A stretch of DNA of 64,000 nt from Brachynemurus nebulosus (taxonomy: Eukaryota; Arthropoda; Insecta; Neuroptera; Myrmeleontidae). The stretch is from the NCBI GenBank assembly GCA_035578155.1, contig JAPWDM010000008.1:26746598-26810597 (forward strand), in the 5' to 3' direction. This document shows positions 46,730 to 59,900 of this stretch, one piece after another. A program made the position numbers and the translations under genes. The notes under the pieces were generated by a model that had not been told where the DNA came from, made no database searches, and saw nothing but the letters and a program-made list of their open reading frames with translations. Each line of letters starts with the position of its first letter. Positions within the stretch are counted from its first letter, which is position 1.

Positions 46730-48214
46730 TACAAGTCGTACAAATCCACACAGATGTTGCCCAATAGAGATTTTTTTGTTTTGGTACATGAGTCGCGCAG
46801 TAACTAAAACTAGGTACATTGGGATAGAAAATTTGGATATCAAATTTAGTAGCATTAGTAAAATAACAAATTACAGTAAGATTCTTTTTATAATACACCC
46901 TGATCAGATAAACATGCAATTATATTGCTATCTCTTTTTAAAGACAAATTCAGAATATACAGGTTGATAACTATGACTTGCGATTTCCATGTGTATAGAA
47001 TAAAAATGTATATGAAAATTGTTTGCAATACATTTTAGTGCAAAATATTTAATAATCAGTAAAAAATTTATACTTTTATACAAAATAAATGTATTTCGTA
47101 TTAAAAATGCATTTCATATTTATTACATGAAACATCCTGTATACAAATTATATATTTGTAGTACATGTTTAAATGAATAAAAAATATATTTCTTCCTTTC
47201 TTAAAAAGATTACGAAATATGTTTCTTTCTTTCTCACACGTGTATTATAAAAAGAATCATCGCTGTATGTATTCAAATTTCAGCTAGATCTACCCAGAAT
47301 TTACTAAAAAATGAAGTAAAAACTCTTTTATTAGGTATTAGTCTTTGCAAAATTTTGTCTTAAAAATTAGAATGGGAATTAATGAAACGCATTGTAACAT
47401 TTTTTGTAACATTAATAGAAAGGCTAATCAATTTCCTTCCAGTCAGATTAATTTAAAATGAAAAGATTATCACCTTTGAAATAGGTTATAGGAAAAAAGT
47501 TTAAAAACTCATTTTTGAGAAAATGGTAGATACGGGAATTGACCATTGGGGTGACGATAAATGTATACGTCATATATGCATGATAAATAATCATGTTTTG
47601 TGATATGCAGTGAGTCAAATTAGGTGACTCGTATGAATTATTTGATGATAGTACGTCAGATTTGCATTTTATGAAAACGTAGATACATTTCAAGTAGAAG
47701 TTTAATTAGGTGTTATCAATAGACATCGATAATTAAAATATCTAATATAATAAGCATAAAATATAGTTACCTACTGTTATTAATGTATTTTGCGATTCAT
47801 TTCTAAATAAAAAATCTCTAAACCAAAACAATTTGAAAAAATCGAAAAATTTTCGGTTCTTTTGATTTTCTCCAGATTTTTTCTTTCTTAAAAAGTTCCA
47901 GAATTTTTTTTAAATATTTTTGTTTTTCTTTCACTGCCGAAAAATTTTAAATTTTACAGCAAGGTATGATACTCTTAATTAACAGTTAATTTTTCAAAAT
48001 GGTGACTTAGATGACGGAGATGACTTGAAATATGAATTTCCTCATCTAACTTCAACTATGATAAAATTCCCAAAAATTTTAAACATATAATTTCTAGAGA
48101 ATAGGCACTGGTACTTCCGGTGAGGTAAATTAATGGTTCGAATCCCACAAACGGCTATGCTTGTAAAAGTTTTCTGGAGTTTTCCTTCACAATTCCAAAT
48201 GAATACATATATAG
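46730..48214. other. no recognisable gene
   Basis: AT-rich. A lone polymerase III B-box-like GGTTCGAATCC near 48134 has no A box at a suitable distance. Confidence 0.4.
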
Positions 48215-48224
48215 ACTCTACGTT

Positions 48225-48796
48225 AGGGTGGTCCTTAAAAAACTAATATTTAAAAATTACTAGGGGCACCCGTTAATTTTGTTCCACAATATGAAAAAAG
48301 ACTTCCATAAAAATTTTAGATTCTGAAAAAATGTTTTAGGGGTCATAAAATTTCATTAAGTTCGTGAGCACCAAAGTGACATTGATTATGATTTAAGTAA
48401 TAAATTAGGACACTACATTAACGTTTAATTACATATCACTCACTCATAGCTTATTAAATAGATTTTCCCAGAGCCTGGATGGCACTGCAAAACGCATGTC
48501 TGAGAACATCTATTTAATGAGCTATGAGTGAGTGATATGTAATTAAAAGTTAAGGTAGTATCCTAATTTATTATTTAATTCATAATCAATGTCACTTTGG
48601 TGCCCACCAACTTAATGAAATTTTATAGAAATTTTGAAAAATCTTCGATTATTTTGAAAATTCAAAACTTGGTAGCGATCCTTAAAACATTTTCTAAAAA
48701 TCTAAAATTTTTATGGAAGTCTTTTTTCATATTGTGGAACAAAATGAACGGGTGCCCCTAGTAATTTTTAAATATTAGTTTATTAAGGACCACCCT
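48225..48796. mobile_element. foldback element, 572 bp, 10-bp flanking direct repeat
   Basis: Arms of about 230 bp from AGGGTGGTCCTTAA on both strands, through ACTAGGGGCACCCGTT, TTCCACAATATGAAAAAAGA and CACTCACTCATAGCT. ACTCTACGTT (48215-48224) and ACTCTACATT (48797-48806) flank it, a 10-bp duplication with one mismatch. A 9-11 bp duplication with long TIRs would fit a Mutator-like element. Confidence 0.85.
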
Positions 48797-48806
48797 ACTC
48801 TACATT

Positions 48807-49168
48807 CAACTAAATGACTCATGCCAGCATTTCTTAATTCTCGAATTTTTCTGACGTGCCTCACCGTTACCAGCAACCTTTTCCTCTGCATAGTCTGGGG
48901 TTGGAAGGAAATATATTGGCATGATTCCTTTAACAGGATGGTTGTAACCGCACACCTTCTAAATTCTGGCCCTACACCACTTCTTCTGTCCTCCACTCAC
49001 ATCATAATTGTATAATGTAATCGAATATAAAAGAGTTTTGTATCGAATAGAATATAAAAGAGTTATGAGAAAATAAAATTATACAAATACTGATGTGGGT
49101 GGCGTCTGTTATAAAGAAGAAGTCTTGAAAACGGACGTTAAAGTATATTTTCTGATATACAATTTTAG
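48807..49168. other. no recognisable feature
   Basis: Less AT-rich than its neighbours, with short frames on both strands and no domain. Confidence 0.35.
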
Positions 49169-49735
<567 letters not shown>

Positions 49736-49989
49736 TTGTTTAGAATGTGATTATTTTATCGTATAAAGTGTCAATTTAATCACATCCTAAGTACATATTC
49801 GACACAATATGGATATTTTGTGTATAAGGGGTAGTATATGGATATTTTGTGTATAAGAGTACAGGACCATTTCATTATCCGTACTACCATTATGCGTACG
49901 GTTTGTGTGTGTTGTATATACATATACAGTCTAGGTGAGAAAATTTTTAAAGTAAACAAAGATTTTTATGTAAACAAGTCTTTAATTTT
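49736..49989. other. no recognisable feature
   Basis: Contains a short direct repeat (ATATGGATATTTTGTGTATAA at about 49808 and 49837) and nothing else. Confidence 0.4.
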
Positions 49990-50640
<651 letters not shown>

Positions 50641-51160
50641 TATTGGCAGATAAGCATGGGTAGAAATGACCCCGCACGAATTGTGTTGGTTTTTTTTCTG
50701 CTAACTGCTTTCGATATAAGATTACAATTTACTGAGTTTCAACCCTTAAAAAATCACAAAAAATTTATAACTTTTTAGTGGCTTGACGGATTTGGCTGGA
50801 ATTTTTATATGTTTTAGATACCTCTATAGTGTACCTCAGAAAAAATTATCAGCTTCAAAAAAAAATTATAACCCCCCCAAAAAAATTGTTTAATTTTTCA
50901 ATATTTTTTTTCATCAACTTGTAGCTATAGTACAATCACCAAAATTTTTTTGCAGGCTTCCTACTATAACCGATATAACATATAATTTTTTCAGATTTTT
51001 TCTCCGGGTGCGTCATAGTTAAAAAAAATAAAATGTCCAAAAGGATTTTTTTTTTCGAAGTTATGTTCGTTGTACAATCACCAAAATATTTCTACAGTTT
51101 CCTCACTACGATCAATAGAACATATAATTTTTCCAGAATTTTTTTCCGGGTGCATCATAG
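50641..51160. repeat. dispersed repeat with two sub-units
   Basis: 50634-50760 is related to 7655-7775. After it, TCACCAAAATATTT/CACCAAAATTTTTT and ATATAATTTTT-CAGATTTTT blocks recur about 120 bp apart. Non-coding. Confidence 0.6.
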
Positions 51161-51166
51161 TTAAAA

Positions 51167-51510
51167 ATACCCCTGTCGCAGCATCCTGCATAACATAGCG
51201 AACTTCCATTTACAAAAGTACGTTTTTCTCGGAAACTAGAGTAATTACACACTTAGTAAACATATATATATATAAATGTGCCCACACGATAACTCAAGAA
51301 CGAAACATCTTATTTTTAAGAAATTTCGTGAAAACGTTTACGAGGTTTTGGACATTTTTCGTGAAAAAAATTTGGCGGAATGAGGCGGAAAAATCACATA
51401 AAGAAGGTTTTTTTTATTTACAATTACTCTATATCAACTAGTTTCCGAGAAAAACGTACTTTTATAAATGGAAATTCGCTATGTTATGCAGGATGCTGCG
51501 ACAGGGGTAT
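51167..51510. mobile_element. complete two-ended ATACCCC MITE, 344 bp
   Basis: ATACCCCTGTCGCAGCATCC is present at both ends in inverted orientation, with about 80 bp of TIR. TTAAAA flanks both ends (51161-51166, 51511-51516), so the target duplication is up to 6 bp and includes TTAA. This is the only copy here with both termini and defines the family boundary. Confidence 0.85.
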
Positions 51511-51913
51511 TTAAAATTTATGTTGGCAACAAAGGTTTGCAGTTCAATCGCAAAAAAATTCTCTTTTTAACTGGAGTTTTTATGGTTATTATTTATGAAG
51601 AATCATATATCAGTCACTGACCCCACCACCACCCTTCAGCAGGATTCACATTTTCTGCAAATTTTCGCAGTTGAACTAACACTTAAAAATTTGTAAAAAA
51701 AAATTAACTTTTTACCCTTATTTTAACTTAAGGTGAATCGATCAATTGAAATTTTCCACGTTTAGAATTTGAAATTTTAGTATATTATAGAGACAGATAT
51801 GATGCATTCACTGACACTATTTTGAATAATTTCTCACGTGTAGTTTAGAAGAAATAAATTTTAATAAAAAATAGGTTCGCTATAACGACATCAGGTTCGC
51901 TATAACCGGAGTA

Positions 51914-51916
<3 letters not shown>
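51511..51916. other. no recognisable feature
   Basis: AT-rich. AGGTTCGCTATAAC occurs twice (near 51872 and 51890). Confidence 0.35.

Positions 51917-52006
<90 letters not shown>
51917..52006. repeat. (TA)n tract, 90 bp
   Basis: Uninterrupted TA. Confidence 0.97.
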
Positions 52007-52009
<3 letters not shown>

Positions 52010-54563
52010 TCCGCAACAATTTGAATTTCCGCGCGCTTATGTTATAGCAATTTAAAAGAATTGTTGAAAGAGCGTTGTAAAAACGTTGTAAAATGATGTT
52101 TTTAAAATATATTTCAAAAGCGGCTTGATCAATAATTTTTATTTTTTATTAAATATGGTTTGTAATTTTGTATTAAATAACATATTAAATTTTTATCAAA
52201 TTCCTTTGACAGGTTTTCATTTTATTCAAAAAAAAAAAAAAAAAAAAAATAGAGTTTTCCCATAAGAGCCCGTAAGGACTCATATTTTTGGTACTGGATT
52301 ATATACATATCTAGCAAAGTTTCGTTAAATTCCTTTGAAAAAATCGTTTTATCGACCAACTACCGTAATTGTTTTTACAGGCTCTCAATCCGTTAAGTGT
52401 ATGATATACTACTTGTTCAATATTTGTTTTATTATTAATAAATCAATATTTGCTTTATTAATAATATTCACTTAAAATGATTATCAATCACTTTAAATAT
52501 ACCACAGAATTTTGTATTCTTAAAATTAGAATTCACCACTTATATTTTCAATTTTTATTTAATACTTCTAGCTTTTGTTGTCTTAATATTTAATTTCTGT
52601 TAATAATTTATTTTTTATTTCCATTTTATTTTTCTCTTTTTCCCAGTTTATATTTTGTCATAATGTTTTAGCTCTATGAATGCTATTGTTCATCTATATT
52701 AAAAGAGATCTATAAAGTTATAAGTAAAAATATATGGAAAAAACTATAAAGTTCTTCGTATCTTTATCAGTTATTCTTTGTGTTTTATTAACTACTCTTA
52801 TGAAAGTAGGTCTTGTAGATGACAGAAGCTTATCTTTGTCAAGTAACTAATAAATAAAATATTATAGTCTGTCATAAAAATTTCAAATTAATTTCAATTT
52901 AATTGTTATTATTGCGAAAATATGCCATGAATATCAAAATAAAGGATACAATAAATTACATACTTATCTAAATTAACACTAACAGCCAAATACTTCTATC
53001 AGATTAATGGTAATGGTAAAATTTTTTGTTTGAAACCTTGTTCAATCCTGCTCGAGTAAAAGTTGTAATAGAGCAAACCCTAACTTGGTCTGAATTGGAT
53101 CAGGTTCATTATGGACTTTCGTAAGAAATTCTTATAAGACCCTTACTAGAGTTAGACATGGACATTTACCACGACCGATTGAATCAGAGACGGATTAGAA
53201 TTGCATTATCAAAATTTTATTAAGAATCGCCTTATTTCTTTTATTTTTTTTTTTTTAATTGAACTGATCCAATCCTGATCTTGTACTCTCGGGAGAGCCG
53301 TGGGCTAGGGTTTATCCGATCCAATCTTGAATCGAAAGTTTGTTTGATCCGGGTCTGATCCCTTTTGCCTTATAGGGGCTTTATTAAAGAGAATCAAATA
53401 TATAATTTTATACTAACAATTTCGACTTTAATTCTTTAACGATAAATAAGAAACAGAAAAAACACAGTCAAATATATAATATTTAATGACTGGGGAATTA
53501 AAACTTTTATTGTTGAAGAGAAATAATTATTTATTAATACGCAATCGCCCAGTCGGAAAAATATACTTTGTACAGACACGCATGGAACAGTTACCATACT
53601 GGTAGTAGGTGACGCTACGCAAAGATTCTCACTCGTGTCTCTTGCTGCTGGAATTAGTGAACTATGTATATCGGATAAAACATGTGCGTATACGTCTAAC
53701 GAGCAATAGAAATCTAGTGATATGCATATAATTTCTATAATAGGTATATTTCCGTCATCAGTTAGATTATATAAATATATGTACCTATTCTATTTGATAT
53801 GCAGATAGAATATGTGATAATCTATACTATTTGCAGATTTTCGCACGCAGATATCAAAAAATACTTCATTTGACGCAACATTTTATTTATAAGGAATTTT
53901 TCATTGATGTGTGTAAATTCAGGATTCGACCTACTGAAGGTGCTGTTCAGAAAATTGGGGGCGGCGTTGGAGGTTGGTTAGTCAATTTGCTGGTAGCGTA
54001 AAATTTTTCTTTTTTTTTATACCTTTTATAACTGCCGATTTTAAATATTTATGTGTATATCACTAGATAATCATTATGATGTAACGGTTCGCAGCATACG
54101 TATGGAAGCGTATAAAGTAATTAGTCAACTCTTGCGTGTTGGGAAAAATGAAATATTATGCTATTAAGCAAGAAAATTATTTTTTGTATCCTCTTTATTG
54201 TATACAGTAAAAGCTCCCTAATCTCAACAAGCATGTCCAGAACCATTCTCTAGTCTTGACATTCCTACTATTTACTACTTCTATGCGCACTGAATGCGCA
54301 ACATACGCAATTGAAATCTAAAAAAAAAGATAGGTAGAGAAGGATACCAAATATATGCTATACGTGTCATTAATTACGATTTTAATTGGTTACGGAAGAA
54401 TCATGGTGGGAGAAAATGTTGTCAAGAGTAGAGAAATTATCCAGTCAAGATTAGAGAGACAGCAAGTTTATGGAGCACAAGTTTACGGGGCTTCTTCTGT
54501 ATCCGTGTGTTACATATATTTATATACTTACGTAAAGATGAACATGAACATACTATTATCACA

Positions 54564-54566
<3 letters not shown>
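52007..54566. other. long stretch without a recognisable gene
   Basis: AT-rich. A poly-A run lies near 52229. GATCC/GGATC-containing sentences recur around 53030-53110 and 53260-53370 (a weak repeat). 53890-54000 is a diverged copy of the intron repeat at 11330-11430. No frame was trusted. Confidence 0.4.

Positions 54567-54632
<66 letters not shown>
54567..54632. repeat. (TA)n tract left of MITE M1 copy 2
   Basis: 66 bp of TA ending at the element boundary. Confidence 0.95.
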
Positions 54633-54634
<2 letters not shown>

Positions 54635-55071
54635 GTGTGAGTTTTCTGAGAGTTGTCATTTTATTACAGCCAAACCGTTGATTTAATCGAAAAATTGTTC
54701 AAATACGAGTTGTAGATATCGACGGGGGCAACCGATTGCTATTGTCAGGAGCTTTATAGCTCTTATGGTTTTCGAGCTATGATACAAACTTATAGATTTT
54801 TAAATAAGACTATATATTAATTTTTCGATAAAACTGATCTAATGCATCAATTAAAAACATAAATGAGGAAAAAAGTTTTTTTATCCAAGTTTATTTTTTG
54901 AATTTTTCTTTAATTTATCAATTAGGCGGTAAAAATATGCATGTGTATTTGAGGCTACTTCAGCCGACAGTGTTCTACTTGGTTACATCCAAGAAAAGAA
55001 CCTTTTCCAGTACCATTTCTATCGTACAAATTTGGTTGTAATAAAAATGGCAACTCTCAAAAAACTCACAC

Positions 55072-55073
<2 letters not shown>
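54633..55073. mobile_element. TA-target MITE family M1, copy 2 (441 bp), between TA tracts
   Basis: CCGTGTGAGTTTTCTGAGAG at the left and the inverse of CTCAAAAAACTCACACGG at the right; about 45 bp of TIR ending in TTACAGCCAAA/TTACAACCAAA. It sits inside a TA microsatellite, with tracts on both sides. Inverted relative to the copy at 27323-27750. Confidence 0.9.

Positions 55074-55158
<85 letters not shown>
55074..55158. repeat. (TA)n tract right of MITE M1 copy 2
   Basis: 85 bp of TA. Confidence 0.95.
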
Positions 55159-55160
<2 letters not shown>

Positions 55161-55329
55161 AATAAAATTTATTTGATAGGTATATTTGCCAAATTTTTGT
55201 AAATTGTTTAGATAATAACAAATAACAAAGATGGAATTATTTTATAAAAATAATAATTTCATAATATACCTACATAGAAAAATTATATCTTCCATTTGAC
55301 AATTACCTATTTTTTAACCCTTTCCCTAC

Positions 55330-56190
55330 TAGTGGTACTTACAAGTAAAGGTCTCGAGGCCAGACCTATGGATTTTGATGAAACTTAAATATGTTGTAGA
55401 ACACTAAAAACTAAGCGACACCTATTTTTTTTATCGGCGGAAGAACGGTGTGAAAGGGTGAAATTGCCCTTCAAAAATTGTGGTAAAAATTTAATTTTTT
55501 AAATATCTCGAAAACAGTAAGAGATAGAGAAAAGTTTAAGTTGGCGATATTGCTCTTTTTTAAAGGGCTATTTATTGATATGCAATTTGTTCAAATTACA
55601 TCAACAGGAGTGGTTGGAGGTTAAAATTTGAGGGTTAATTTTGCAAAAAAGGGATGAAAAATTAACAATGTAAAAATTTTGTTTACAGATTTGAAATCTA
55701 CTTCACTAATTGACCTGCTGTTGCTCAATGTCTTAATATTAAGTCTAGGGGTAGTTAACTAGGGGGTGACTGTGTCGTATAGTCGTATTATTTGGGTAGT
55801 TCAAAAAGTTCTTCTACATGGAAAATAATTTAAGACAATTAGAATAAGCAACACTGGAAAGCGGGTGAGTCACTCTCTTAAATTATATAGGTACTACTTT
55901 ACATACACTAATTTTTACTATTAACCCACTGACAGTGGGTAATAATGTCACAATAAGTGGTTCTGAAGTTGGACTATCGTATATAAGGTTTTTATTAGAT
56001 TTCTATTCATTTTGAAAGTATCGTTATTTTCGGTAGCGATAATTTTCGATAATGAAAACTATAATATCCATTTAAAAACAAACCTAATAAAGGACCTTAC
56101 ATACGATAGTCCAACTTCAGAACCATTTATTGTGACATTAATACCCATTGTCCGTGTGTTAATAGTAAAAATTAGTTTATGTAAAATTTT
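55330..56190. repeat. dispersed repeat with a palindromic end
   Basis: 55330-55993 parallels 25690-26375. In addition 55885-55995 is mirrored at 56085-56195 (GAAGTTGGACTATCGTAT, AATGTCACAATAA), making a foldback around 56040 that the other copy lacks. Confidence 0.8.
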
Positions 56191-56195
56191 TTTGC

Positions 56196-56606
56196 CAAGA
56201 GCACTGAGTAGGGTATCAAATGAAAGCCTATATTTTTCTGTTTTGGAGAAACATGTTAAAAACTGCTAAACCTGAATTTCCGTGCACAACTTCCTTGGTA
56301 TGAAAAAGAAAAGTTTATTACATACTTTGCTTTAATCAAGATGTTGTTAATCAATAATTGTATTACTATTAGGTTAAACGGGTATTTTGGTAATTTTTTT
56401 GGAAAGTGAGTTTTCGAAATTAAAGAAGTAAGGAATAACTGATAAATTTTAACACAAAAAATATATTACAGTCTGTACGATTCCCTAGCGACAAGTGGCG
56501 TTACTAACATATGACAGATCATTTTCATACAGTTGAATTTTCTAATAGCAATTTAATAAAATTTTCTTGTAAATTGTGCGTATAATTACGTGATTTAAAG
56601 TGTTGA
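56196..56606. other. no recognisable feature
   Basis: AT-rich sequence before the THAP fragment. No splice or promoter signal is compelling. Confidence 0.35.
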
Positions 56607-56909
56607 GATGAACAGCCGCCATTTGAACACAAAAGAAAAGGGAGTACTTACTTCTGTGTTCCACAGTGCAGGAACTACAAAAGGGAAGGACTGAGTTTTC
56701 ATCGTTTTCCTACGAGTGTCAAACTTAAAAAACATTGGGAAACTATTCTGAAAATGAAAGCCCCATCAGTATTTATGCGTGTTTGCTTAGAACATTTTGA
56801 GGTGTTAACATTATATTCTACTTCACGTGGATAACTTAATACTCCAGAAATTTGTGCAGCTAAACCCAGATATTTTATGTTATTGAAATCTCGTTCTTTA
56901 ACACCAACA

Positions 56910-56916
<7 letters not shown>
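56607..56916 (+). pseudogene. THAP-domain (C2CH zinc finger) fragment
   Basis: One frame reads YFCVPQC at 56649-56669, then LSFHRFP, KKHWE, and CLEHF near 56796-56810. That gives C-X3-C, 38 residues, C-X2-H, plus the conserved Phe/Pro and Trp of THAP DNA-binding domains, as found in P-element transposases and host THAP proteins. The same frame continues to the LINE tail at 56914, ending in a KSRSLTPTHI stretch where THAP domains have their final conserved block. It is broken by a TAA at 56832-56834. There is no in-frame ATG after the upstream TGA at 56604-56606, so it is an exon piece or a relic. Nothing of a catalytic domain is seen, and the LINE insertion would separate it from anything downstream. 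Confidence 0.65.
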
Positions 56917-56940
<24 letters not shown>

Positions 56941-59900
56941 TTTATTAGAAATGACCAAATAAAGGTATACAAACGTCAAAAATTACAAACATTCACTTAT
57001 TTCATAAGGTGCCAAATTAATTAAATAATTTTTTAATTTGTTTTTAAATTGAACAAATTTCTCTTCCCTACGTATTTCCGTTGGTAATTTATCAAATGCT
57101 TTATAACCTACATACAACGGTGTTTTCTCATAAAAGGCTGTTCTGTGTGAAAAATCATATGATGACTTAAATCTTGTATTATAGTGGCTACTTGTATTTG
57201 CTATTATAAAATATTGTTTCTTATGCATGTAAGTTAATAACTCGTATATATAAACTCCAGGTATAGTCAAAATACCCCATTTCCTGAAAAAATCTTTACA
57301 CGAAACTCTTGCACCTATTTTAAATATTTTTCTTAAGATCTTTTTTTGAATGATCAGTATGCGCTTAGCCTCAGCGCAACCTCCCCACATAGCAATACCG
57401 TACTTTAATGCGGAAAATACATGAGCATAATAAAACATTAGCAATTGATCTTGATCAAGATATTTTGTCAACATAGTTATCTGGTAAGAGCATTTGTTCA
57501 ACTTTTTACATACCGCATCAACTTGTTCAGAGAATTTTAAATTATTGTCTATAATGGTGCCTAAAAACCTAACACTAGTAACAGATGTCAGCGTTATTTC
57601 TTCATTGGTGATTTCCATATGTATGTTTTGTATATTTTTAAGTTTAAAGTCTATAAGAGCAGTTTTATTTATGTTCACTATTAGATGATTTTTGTAGCAC
57701 CACAATTTAAATTTGGTAAGCACTTCGTTGGCTAAATTTTTAACTTCTTCTGTATCTTTAGCTTTAACCAAAACAGTAACATCATCAGCGTACATGATTA
57801 TTTTTCCAATGTCCACATACTCTGATAAATCATTCACATAACAAATAAATAACAGCGGTCCAATTGTACTTCCTTGTGGTACCCCAACTTTAAGCTCTTT
57901 GATTTCTGAGTGTTCATTTTCAATTTCTACAAAAAATTTTCTATTTTCAAGATAGGATTCAATTAACTTGCTGCAATTGCCTCTGATTCCAATTTTCTCT
58001 AATTTTTGAAGTAGAAAGTGATGATTAACTGTATCGAATGCTGCACTCAGATCAAAAAACAAACCGATAACATGCTGTCCATCATCAAGCGCTTTTGCTA
58101 AATATTCGTAAAATTCAAATATAGCGCTGGTAGTTGAGTTAAGCGTTCTGAAGCCATGTTGCACAGGAGACAATAGTTTGTTATGTTCCAGAAAATCCAT
58201 GATTCTTCTGCATACTGTTTTTTCAATAACTTTTGACCATATGGAAAGCATTGATATTGGTCTGTAGTTGGCAACATTTTTATGTTCGCCTTTTTTAAAA
58301 ATAGGTTTGATTTTCGTAAGTTTCAATTCTTCAGGAAATCGTCCCGTTTCTATTATGTCATTAATAATTGGAGCTAATTTAGATGCTAAAAAATGAGCAT
58401 TATTTTTTAATATTTTTGCTGGTACTTCATCCGGACCCGTAGAATTTTTATTCGGTAGACTCATTATAATGTTGCAAACTTCATTTGGATGTGTCGGTTC
58501 CAAAAAAATTGTCTTCAAACACACCTTTCTTGTTGTAGTACAGCACGGTGACAGATTATTTCCAAAATGTTCTCTTAATTTATTACATACAGCTGTTAAG
58601 AAATAATCGGCAAATATTTCCGTTATAGCTTTGGGAGTCTCTATTAATCTATTTTGATATTCTAAATTTATTTTCTCATGTTTTTGACTATTTTTGTTCA
58701 AAACTTTATTAATTCCATCCCAAACATCTTTAACACTACAAGTTTGGATGTCAATGTAATTACTGAAAATAGCTCGTTTTTTAGCTTGTTCTATATTGGA
58801 CTGATGTTTCTTTTTCAATATTTTGTATTTTTCTTCCAGCTGACTATTCTGATGCCTTACTTTATAAAGATCTCTGAGCAACGCTCCTTCTTCAATAATT
58901 TCTTTTGTGATCCAAGTTTTATTTCTTGGGTAAATATTACGCGTTTCTTTCGGAAAGCATGCGTCGAAGCAATAATTAAAACTTTCTGCAAATGTTGTAA
59001 AATTATCGTTATCAACCCAAGATTCATTATTTAGCATATAACCAAAATACTCCAAATTACATTGATTGTATAGTCTATTGCAAACTTTTTTACGTTCATT
59101 CCTTCCCATTTTACCACAGCTCTGCACTGTTAAAACTTGAGCGGTATGATCACTAATATGAGTATCAATAACATCCACATTTATAAACTCGAGATCTTTA
59201 TTGGTTATTAAGTAGTCTATAGCAGAACTTGAAGTTGCACAGATACGCGTCACTGTATTTATAATATTTCGACAATTATATGAATCAAGTATGTCAATTA
59301 ATTTACGTTTAAGAAGATTATTTTTCATGAAATCAATATTAAGATCGCCCATTATAATAACGTTCCTTTTTTCGGTTTTTAAATATCTTAATAGATTGTC
59401 TAATTTTTCAAAAAATAATTCGATATCGCTGTTTGGCGACCTATATATAACGCACATGTAGTATATCTTACCGGTTAAGTCTATTTTTATACCACTACAT
59501 TCAAAAACTTTATCCATAGTGAAACCATCTAAATTTAGTTTATCACTTACAAATTTTATTACAGAATTTTTTGCCCATATACCAACTCCACCATGCTTAA
59601 AATTATTTCTGCTGTAATACGCACATAACTTATAGTTATCAATATTAATATTTTCTAAGTTTTCTTCTAGACACCAATGTTCACTTAGTAAAAGAAAACT
59701 AATGTTTTCACGATTTAAAATTAATTCTAAATGTTCAACTTTATTACTTAAACACTGTATATTTTGATGCATGATTTTATATAAATAATTTTTAACGTTA
59801 TGTTTATTGGCTATTGAAGTCGGCTGGTTGCCTACGAAAAATATAAGTTTTATTATAGCACCTCTGGGCCAGTTATTTTCACTATACATTTGTTCTTTTA

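Noticed and set aside
46382..46967. Overlapping long frames on both strands
   Set aside because: They lie largely within a hAT MITE with TCTAGCGA target duplications. Their length comes from low stop content in GC-richer element DNA; no domain is visible.
48128..48150. GGTTCGAATCC as a tRNA or SINE
   Set aside because: A B box alone; no A box at 30-60 nt upstream and no cloverleaf.
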